Assembly: GCA_019671135.1 (NCBI GenBank)
Contig: JAHRHY010000012.1
Coordinates: forward strand, 868,001-932,000
DNA: 64,000 nucleotides
Direction: 5' to 3'
DNA from: Linnemannia hyalina
Taxonomy: Eukaryota > Mortierellomycota > Mortierellomycetes > Mortierellales > Mortierellaceae
Both the position numbers and the translations under genes were made by a program. Shown piece after piece: positions 56,713 to 64,000 of this stretch. The notes below the pieces were generated by a model. That model ran no database searches. It was not told the origin of the DNA and saw only the letters and a list, made by a program, of their open reading frames with translations. Each line of letters begins with the position of its first letter. Positions within the stretch are counted from its first letter, which is position 1.

Positions 56713-59096
56713 ATGAACCTCTTTGGAAAAAAGAAAAAGGACGAACCCGCTCCTGCGACCCCTCCACCAGCCTCCGCCAACAGGGCCCGCACTGCCAACC
56801 GAGGCTCGTCCGTTAATGGTATCCCTGCCCAGAGCAGGCCTGGACCTCCCTCCCAGGGAAGTCAGACTGGCCAACAGCAGCAGGCTGGTGGTCAGCAGGC
56901 CGTTCAACAACAACCACCAGCTTCGGCGCAGGTACAACAACAGCAGCCGCCGCCACAACAGCAGCAACCGCCGTTGTCTACAACACCAGGACCAGCCGCT
57001 GCTGCCGCCACGGCCATCCAGGCCCATGCTCAGGCGCAGGCCCAGCAACAACTACAGGCGCAGGCCCAGGGCGGTCAGACCGGCTTCAATTTGAACATGC
57101 CCAACGGAAGCAATATCTCCAACGTTTCCAACGCCAACCTCAACAATGCCCCCTCTGGAAACAGCCCGAGAAGCAGCAACAACAACAACAGTATGGACCT
57201 GCAGCAACAGCAGGCACAACTCCAGCAGCAACATCTTCAACAACAACAGCAGCAGCAGTATTATAACATGCAGCAGCCACAGCAGCAATACCAGCCTCAA
57301 GACTACCAGCAACAGCAGCAGCCACAGCAGATGCAATACAACAACAACCAGCTGGATTCAGATTCTCTCTCGCTCACCTCGGGCATGCAGCAGAATCAGA
57401 TGCAGCTGCAGTCGGGTTCCTATGGCGACAGCTCGATGCTCCAACAAGGCGGGTCGTACAACAACAACAACGACTCGATGCTCCAGCAGGCGTATAGCGG
57501 CGACAATATGCTGATGTCACAGTCCATCAACTACCAGCCGCAGCAGTTCCAGATGGACCCTAACTTGATGAACCAGCAGGGTGGCCACAACGGTATGGAG
57601 AACGGCGGCGGCTACGACGGAGGATACGGTGGTATGGACCCACTGCAGCAACAGCAACAGCAACAATATTACCAACAGCAGCAGCAGCAGCATATGGCCA
57701 ATCAGCAAGGAGGCGGTGACATGAACCAGGATGGCGGCTATGGATATGACAACAACGTGAATGCCTTGACGAGCGGCATGTTGAACCTCTCCGCTATCGA
57801 GGGCAACGACAACAATAGCAATAACAACAACAACCACAACAATGGCATGGACAACAACACCAATATGAACGGAAACGGAAACGTGAACGGAAACGGCAAC
57901 ATAAACGGCAATGGTAACGGACACCCCAACGACGGCAACAACAATAACAACAACAATAACGGAAACAATAACAACTCTGGGGATTTACCCTTGTCCGCAG
58001 ATATCCGCGTTCTTCAGGACCAGGTTATGAGCTGGAAAAAGTCCCAAGAGTCGGCACAGGCCAAGATTAGAGAACTTCGATACACCTTGACCCAAAAGTC
58101 GCAGGAGAACCGGGAAATCCATCAATCGTACACCCAGGCCAGCCAGGATCGATTGAAGCTCCAGGAGGTTGTCCACAAGCGCGAGAAGGAGATCGATGAG
58201 CTCCGGTCCAAGTACCTGAACGATGTCCGACAGATCCGCGCGACCGACGACGACCATTCGACGATCGAACAACGCGTCCGTATGCTCCAGGCTGCCATCC
58301 TGCAGCTCACAAAGTCGTCCGCCGGTGACCGTGCCGTCAACCTGAAGGTGGAGGAAGTTCAGAATCTCGTCAAGAAGAGGTACAAGTTTGGCAACAACGA
58401 GTCCTATATCCTCAACATGTTCCTCGAGAAGTACATCATGGACCTGCTGCTCCAGGAGGTCTTCAATGACCCACCCTTCTATGTCGGCTTCCAGCTCGCG
58501 CCCCAGTTCAGCGCAATCTACAACTGGATGATGGAGAACAACTTTGCGGACCAGGCCGTTCGGTTCCGTCAGCAGGTCTGCTACATCTCCGCCAAGGCCC
58601 CCGTTGCCCTAGCCTTTGCTGCTCAAGAGGCCCAGCGTATTGCCAAGGTCTTTGAGTCCAAACTGGAGGTTTACTACAATGTCTGGAACGGACAGCAGAA
58701 GGTACTTTGTCATATGCCGTACTGGATGCATGGACTCCTTTTTTTTGTCAAATGCTTTTGAGAATCTATCTCTCCTCTTTGCCCACCACAAGTTCACTCT
58801 GTTATTTTTTTTGTCAACTCACCGCCCACATCCACACACCCACACCCATACATTGTACCCCCCTTTTTTAGGTCCTCGATCTCGTGACGAAGGCTATCGA
58901 GCTCAGCTTGACGATGCGGAGCCAGCACGCCGAGATCAAGGCACAGGTCATTCCTCAGGATACCAAGTACGATGCCGAGAAGATGTCGCCGGCTCACAAG
59001 AGCAAAGAGTCTGGCTCGGTCCGCGTCTGTGTCATGCCATGCTTCATCGACTCTAATGGCGTTGTTGTCGGCAAGGCCAAGGTGTTCTGCACGTAA
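56713..59096 (+). CDS. Q/N-rich coiled-coil protein with a conserved-looking helical C-terminus
   Basis: Exons 56713-58701 and 58872-59096 give 737 residues. After a basic start (MNLFGKKKKDEP) the first ~425 residues are dominated by Gln and Asn runs, with prion-like composition. A charged coiled coil follows at about residues 427-530 (WKKSQESAQAKIRELRYTL and QEVVHKREKEIDELRSKYL). The last ~190 residues are helical and well ordered: VEEVQNLVKKRYKFGN, then NMFLEKYIMDLLLQEVF, then the exon 2 block ending VVGKAKVFCT. This C-terminal part loosely resembles domains in large fungal proteins of unknown function, but I cannot name a family. The Q/N tract is encoded by mixed CAG/CAA and AAC/AAT codons, so it is not a simple recent expansion. 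Confidence 0.72.
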
Positions 59097-60177
59097 TCGG
59101 GTACAATGGGCGAACAGGATTCTTTCATACACACCACCACATACCACTTTTTTTTTCTTCATTCTCTTATTTACTCTTTTCTTCCTCCCCAACCTTTTCT
59201 TTTCTTTCTATCCGTTTTGTCGAAACTTTGTTAGTAAAATGACGATCGACACTAATACCAGGCTTGCTTCATTTTATTTTTTACCTTTTTAACCATTTAC
59301 ACACTACTGATCCCCTTCACACACGACTACTTGCTTTTTTACCTTTTCCAAAAGGCGAGATGGCGATAAAAGAAGCAGCAGCAGCGACAACAGCACACAA
59401 TTGGAAACAGATATCTGGCGACGAGAAGAGAAAAAAATGGGACAACGAGGGGGATATCACGGGAATAATAAAACCACTTTTACTCGACTGCAAAACAAAC
59501 AATCGAGACCCTTCTTTACGGATTGACACACGATACATGTCAATTGGCAGGGTTAGTGATAATGGCAAGGTGTGTTTACGCCACACTGTTCCTCGAGTTC
59601 TCCCTTGCCAATTTTTCGATCAAAAAAAAAAAAAAAAAAAAAAAGGAAAGTGGAAAAATAGAAGGATAGACGAGAGCACAACACTAATAAGCAATTGAAG
59701 GATGACCAAGATTGCTCTCTGGTTCCATTTCTTTTTTCACTGCCACTCTTTTTTCACCTAGCCTTTAGATGGTTTTACTTTTGAGCGCATCGGTTTTATT
59801 TTGTTTCTGCGATGGTATCTGGTAATTTCGGTGGCATGCATAGTGCTTTGATTCCTTCCATCAAGGGCATCTGCAGTGTTTATTTTCTCTTATCTGGCGC
59901 CCCAGTTAATGGCTGCACGAAACGGTCAAGGCGGCATTCGTCTTTTTCGACGCGAGAATTGGTGGCGTGTTGGAGAATGAGAAGGTCGCACGATTATACT
60001 CGCTTCTGAGCGTCATCCAAGGGGAGGTGAATGGGGCGCGACCAGCCGGTCAGTCCCCACCCCCTGGAACGTCTTTTTTTTTTTTTTTTCATTTTACCCT
60101 CTTTGTAGACCAACTTTTTCGCCTCTTGTGTCCTCTTCTCACTTCATTGTCCCAACACATCTAATAACAAACACGAC
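59097..60177. other. intergenic region
   Basis: 1.1 kb with an A-run at about 59622-59644 and T-runs. A plus-strand open frame near 59264-59698 has no coding signature and is not called. The last ~60 bases are the leader of the next gene. Confidence 0.45.
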
Positions 60178-61199
60178 ATGGCATCAAAGAACGGACAGAT
60201 CCTCTACCTCGGCGGATCCTCAAGCAACGCAGGCGGATCCCTCAGCACCAGGTAAACACCCACCACCCACACTTATACATGACATTCACCCCCCCCTTTT
60301 TTGTGTTTTTGCTGTGCAGTTTTTTTTTTTGTTTCTGCAGATTGCCCTAACCAAAAAAAAAAAAAAATAGATTCCAGAAACTGGCACAGTCCCGTAGCAG
60401 CGGTATCACAGTCGTCAACCCCTCCTCAGGAATCGAGACGCGTCAAGGGCGGAGTCTGGGACTAGGATTCGACACCGGATCGCATCCCCATGGACCCGGC
60501 AACCATCGTATCAGCACAGCAGCAGCAAGAGGATCATTATCAACGGGACGCGGCGCAGGGAGCAATAGCAGAGGAGGAAGAAGAGGAGGAGGAGGATCGG
60601 GATTGGTACCGGGAGGACTTCACACCGCAGGCGGGCTAGCAAGAGCAATGCAGGAACGTGGAACGGGTGTTTCGGATGCGTTCTTGTTAAACCCTGCGGC
60701 TAGCATTGGAAGAGGAGGAGGACCTGTCGGATCACGGAGGGGTCGGAGACAGACTACTGCTGCTGGAGCTGAAGGAGTTGTGATTGGTGGAACGCGTGCG
60801 AATCGGCATAAGGCTTTGGTGTTGGGTGGTCGGCCGAGCAGGAGGCAACAACCTGGTGCGGCAGCAGTATTACCTACGACACAACAGCAGAGACAGAGGG
60901 GTGGTCCAGCACAAGCAAGAGGAGGAGCAGCAGCAGCAACAAGAGGAGGCAGGTCAAATGCGGCCAAGGCAGCCAAGACAGCAGCTAAGGCTGTAGGAGG
61001 AAATGCACAAGCAGCAGGAGCAGGAAAGGAGAAGAAGGGAAAGAAGGGCGGCAAGGCAAAACCGGCGCCGGCCAATGCTGGCGATCTGGATTCGCAATTG
61101 GACGCTTACATGATGAAGGACAACAAGACTGCAGCAAGTGTGCTTGATAATGATCTGGATAGTTATATGGCCGACAAAGCTACCGAGAACTCTTGGTAG
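60178..61199 (+). CDS. CHTOP/FOP-like mRNA export adaptor with duplicated C-terminal motif
   Basis: Exons 60178-60251 and 60371-61199 give 300 residues. The protein has an N-terminal STRFQKL segment, a long Arg/Gly-rich and Gln-rich middle, a Lys/Ala-rich stretch, and a C-terminus with two copies of an L-D-x-x-L-D-x-Y-M motif: DLDSQLDAYM (about 263-272) and LDNDLDSYM (about 283-291). In metazoan CHTOP (Friend of PRMT1) the same paired motif ends the protein and contacts the TREX complex helicase UAP56. The RG-rich middle is a typical substrate of arginine methyltransferases. Overall layout and length fit CHTOP better than Yra1/ALYREF, since there is no RRM. It probably acts in the nucleus in mRNP packaging and export. 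Confidence 0.78.
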
Positions 61200-61419
61200 C
61201 CTCTCTTCACACGAAGTTCCCTTGCCTGCCTTTGACGCCTTGTGTAGCTGGTTTTTTTATTATTTCTACAAGGGACAGGTCTCTCGACATTCTTTTTAAT
61301 ATATATTTTTCTCACCTGTTGTCATGATAAATCAGCATTCACTCGTGTGCTGGGTAATTGGTTGTATTGACAGTGTGTTTACTCAAACAAAAAGTGGAAT
61401 TAAAGCGACGACAAAGTGG

Positions 61420-63267
61420 CTAAGAAAAGATAAGGGTGGAGGATCCATGGGTAGAATGAAGACCAACGTTTCCGAGTGAAAAGTCGTCTTCGCTGTCGGG
61501 GAATCCCTTGTGGCCGAGTTTCTTGAACGGTTCTGAGTGAGAGTATCGGATGACGGACTCGCTGTCGTCCTTTTGAAGGATGGTGGCCTTTCGTGAGTGC
61601 GATGATGTTACTGCCACGTCTCCGAAGAACAAATCCGCCTAGTTACGGGAGAAGATGCGGAAGATAGATACAGAGAGAGATTGATAGCCATAAGATGCAT
61701 GAGTGCGTGTTACTTGTTGTCATGGTGTTTTTTTTTGGGCCGTCACTTGCATATAAAAAATGGAGAAAAGGAAACTTACGACTTCGAGAATGGTGTCGGC
61801 ATAACTGTTAGCATAAATGGAAGCAAACTGGTAATCGTTCAAATCAACCCGTCCCGTCACGGACCCTTCCTTAGCATCAGCCTCCACACATATCACTCCA
61901 ATCCAATACCCATTTTCTCCTTCCTCCTCATCATCCAGCTCTCCCTGTCGAATATCCACATGGACATCGCCCTTACTGTGCGAGATTGGACTAAAGAAAT
62001 AGACGAGCTCTTCTGTTTCTGGGTATTCCCAGGGCTCGTCCTTGTTGGTGGGGGTGATCATGGTAGCAACCGCGGTGAGGGAGACGTCGCCCTGTTGGGT
62101 CTCGAGGCGGGCGCGGATGGGTCTTCCTGAGACTGCGGATTTGAGGGGTCCGACGGAGATGGAGCCCTTGTGGGTGATCTGTGCGTTGAGGGTCGAGACG
62201 CGCAGGACGGGTTCGTCGTCGCCTCGTCTCTTCCTACCTCCACTTCCTGCATGCGGGGACCTCCTGTCACCGTTTTCCTTGCCACCATCATCGCCATCAC
62301 TGGCAGAGCCAGTGAGGATAAACTCGCCCGTATGCGCAGTGAGATGTAGCAACGAGAACTTTGCCTGGGCAAGCGAAACGCCGGACTCGACACGAAGCTG
62401 CGTCCCCTCAATACTGAGCTCTCCATCAAATTTCAAGGGCACCGTGATCTTGAGCCGGAGTTGGGCTAGTTCGATTGGATGACGTTTAGATCTGCCGACT
62501 CGGAAGTGGATACGGGTTCCTGTCTCGCCCTTAGTGCTTCCAAACATCAATCCTGGCTCTTCCAAATCATCTTCATCGTTATCACCGTCTTTGGGGTGGT
62601 CCTTCCTGTCCTTGTTCTTGCCGTCATTGCGGAGGATATTGACATAATGCCTGTCATTCCCGTACTTGTCATCCTCACGCTGACGCTCCGTAAAATCCAC
62701 CCCAAGCACTTGAATCGTCACATCCTTGACACTCGCCTCACTCTCCAACTGCACAAAACTCACCAACTCCCCTGCATCACCACCACCACCACCATCACCC
62801 CCTGCAACCCCTTCGCTTCCAAAAGCAGGATACCCCAACGAAAGGAAAACCCGCTTATCGGCAACAACAATCTTGGAAGGGATCTTGTACTTGTTATCAG
62901 GATCACGAGCGAACAAAGGGAGCCAGAGGGCGGCGGTGAGGGCGATGGCGATGAAGAGGAGGGAGCATACGATCCCGCCCCAGCGTTTGTATTTCAGTCT
63001 CCTGTCCCTTGCGTCCTGACCCACCACCACTATTCTTGTTGTTTTTTTTGTTTTGTTATTAGGGAGGATGATAGGCAAATAGAGGGAGAAAGTAGGACGA
63101 AGGCAGGTGTTGTTGTTAGAAAGAGGAGGGTATGCGTGCTTGTGTTTGCCTGTGTGAGTCTGCCTGCCACAGAGAGGGAATAGTAGCATGAATGAACTGT
63201 CATGTGTGTGTGTGTGTGTATTTTACGCTGTTCGGTATCGGCCACCGGGGCCTCTGGGACCCTGCAT
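61420..63267 (-). CDS. type II membrane protein with beta-rich ectodomain
   Basis: The model has exons 63267-63227, 63034-61780 and 61638-61420, giving about 504 residues. The N-terminus (MQGPRGPGGRYRTA) is basic; a membrane segment (GIVCSLLFIAIALTAALWL) lies at about 34-52, so the bulk faces outward or into the lumen. The ectodomain alternates short strand-like segments, for example FDGELSIEGTQLRV, AKFSLLHLTAHTGEFILTG and RARLETQQGDVSLTAVATM, in the manner of bacterial-type putative adhesin (DUF4097-like) or LEA-like sheets. Acidic and basic low-complexity loops interrupt it. The first exon is uncertain: an alternative ATG further upstream with another acceptor (TAG|TGG) also keeps frame. 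The 3' join is phase 0 with a GTAAGT donor and is secure. Function unknown. Confidence 0.65.
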
Positions 63268-63888
63268 GCTGCTGCTGGTCTGTCTCTGTCTGTCATGGTT
63301 TCCTGTTGTTCTTCTCGCTTCAGTAAGGATGGGGGAGGAGGAGGAGGGGGGGGGGAGGGGGGGGAGAAGGGTAAAGTCGAAGGGAAGTTGAGGTAAAGGG
63401 AACAGAGGATAAGAGAAAAGGTAAAAAGAAGAGAAGGAAGGAAAGTAAACGGTCACTTTTTATGCCCACAGCACAAAAAAAAAATGCGCCCTCTCCCGCA
63501 ATGCTCGTGCTGGTTTCGCTTCCTTCTTGGGTTGTTGAGGAAAGGAGGGGCATATGAGGGCAGTGCGCAAGTGAGAAGAAATTCTGGAGTTTCCACAGGC
63601 CCAAGCGCATATAAATAACGCAATGGTGATGGTGTATGAGTTTGCCCCAGATCATGCAGAGAAGGAAAACATGGAGGCTGTTGTTACCGCCTCACCCCTC
63701 TGGTTCCCCCCCCCCCACCCCCCGTCCATCCATCATCCATTACACATCCTTGTCACCGTGTGTCTTTTTTTATTTTGAATGCAATAATATGTAGATTGTT
63801 TTAATGGTATGAAAAAATAACGAGAAAGTAGTTCTATGCTAACGGGGACGCGAAAAGGGGGAGGGAAAAAAAAACAAACTAGGGAGCC
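63268..63888. other. intergenic region
   Basis: It contains the promoter side of the type II membrane protein gene, GGA-rich repeats at about 63325-63370, a C-run near 63706-63723, and the 3' UTR of the gene that enters from the right edge. No gene called. Confidence 0.45.
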
Positions 63889-64000
63889 CAGGTCTCGCGA
63901 TGGAAGTCAACCGCCCATTTGGCAGCCTTGGCCTGTTTCTCGCAATGCTCAACAAACGCCTCGGGTCCAGCACCAAACACTGCAACATCACCTGGATCAC
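63889..64000 (-). CDS. C-terminal end of an unidentified gene (runs off window)
   Basis: A minus-strand frame is open from the window edge to a TAG at 63889. It encodes 36 residues including VAVFGAGPEAFVEHCEKQA and ending FHRETWAP. The composition and codon use look coding. The fragment is too short for me to name the protein. Confidence 0.5.

Noticed and set aside
1..64000. tRNA, rRNA, CRISPR array, transposase or reverse transcriptase
   Set aside because: Looked for on both strands by eye; no cloverleaf with A and B boxes, no spaced direct repeats and no catalytic motifs of mobile elements were found. A covariance-model scan would be decisive for tRNA and snRNA.

Overview
The window reads as nuclear DNA of a filamentous early-diverging fungus, most likely a Mortierella-type (Mortierellomycota) genome. 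The evidence is intron-rich genes with short GT-AG introns, CT-rich 5' leaders, long homopolymer and microsatellite tracts between genes, and a gene set that mixes fungal traits (sphingolipid C9-methyltransferase, Kex2-type secreted proteins, mucin-like membrane proteins) with proteins usually thought of as animal-like (Rogdi, Asterix, a CHTOP-like mRNA export adaptor). The genus is an inference. I found no prokaryotic operon, CRISPR array, transposase, rRNA or convincing tRNA.

Layout. 1-1475 (-): 5' part of a Rogdi/Rav2 V-ATPase assembly subunit. 2002-2793 (-): Gly-rich single-pass membrane protein. 4686-6535 (+): MBOAT lysophospholipid acyltransferase. 7070-8608 (+): secreted Gly/Tyr-rich repeat protein. 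11876-14591 (+): sphingolipid C9-methyltransferase with a 1.3-kb intron. 15098-18608 (+): TFIID subunit TAF4. 20190-21348 (+): secreted protein with dibasic sites. 21611-23026 (-): TAP42, divergent from COX10 at 23415-24851 (+). 25153-25721 (-): Rcf1/HIG1 protein, divergent from RAD54 at 26214-29750 (+). 33641-36643 (+): mucin-like membrane protein. 37694-38824 and 42497-43949 (both -): two related membrane proteins with PPxY tails. 45228-46528 (-): SDHD, divergent from the mitochondrial processing peptidase beta subunit at 46843-49328 (+). 49689-50018 (-): Asterix. 50878-54750 (+): large PPR-type protein. 56713-59096 (+): Q/N-rich coiled-coil protein. 60178-61199 (+): CHTOP-like adaptor. 61420-63267 (-): type II membrane protein. 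63889-64000 (-): C-terminus of an unidentified gene. Between these lie AT-rich and pyrimidine-rich gene-poor stretches of up to 3.9 kb.

Functional threads. Five genes serve mitochondria (COX10, Rcf1/HIG1, SDHD, MPP-beta, probably the PPR protein), and three are head-to-head partners of another gene. A second group acts at the cell surface: the repeat protein, the secreted protein with dibasic sites, the mucin, and the single-pass proteins with Ser/Thr- or Gly-rich ectodomains, two of which carry PPxY motifs expected to bind Rsp5/NEDD4-type WW domains. Exon joins were worked out by hand from splice sites, reading phase and family similarity. Where a start or join is uncertain it is stated. No search was run.
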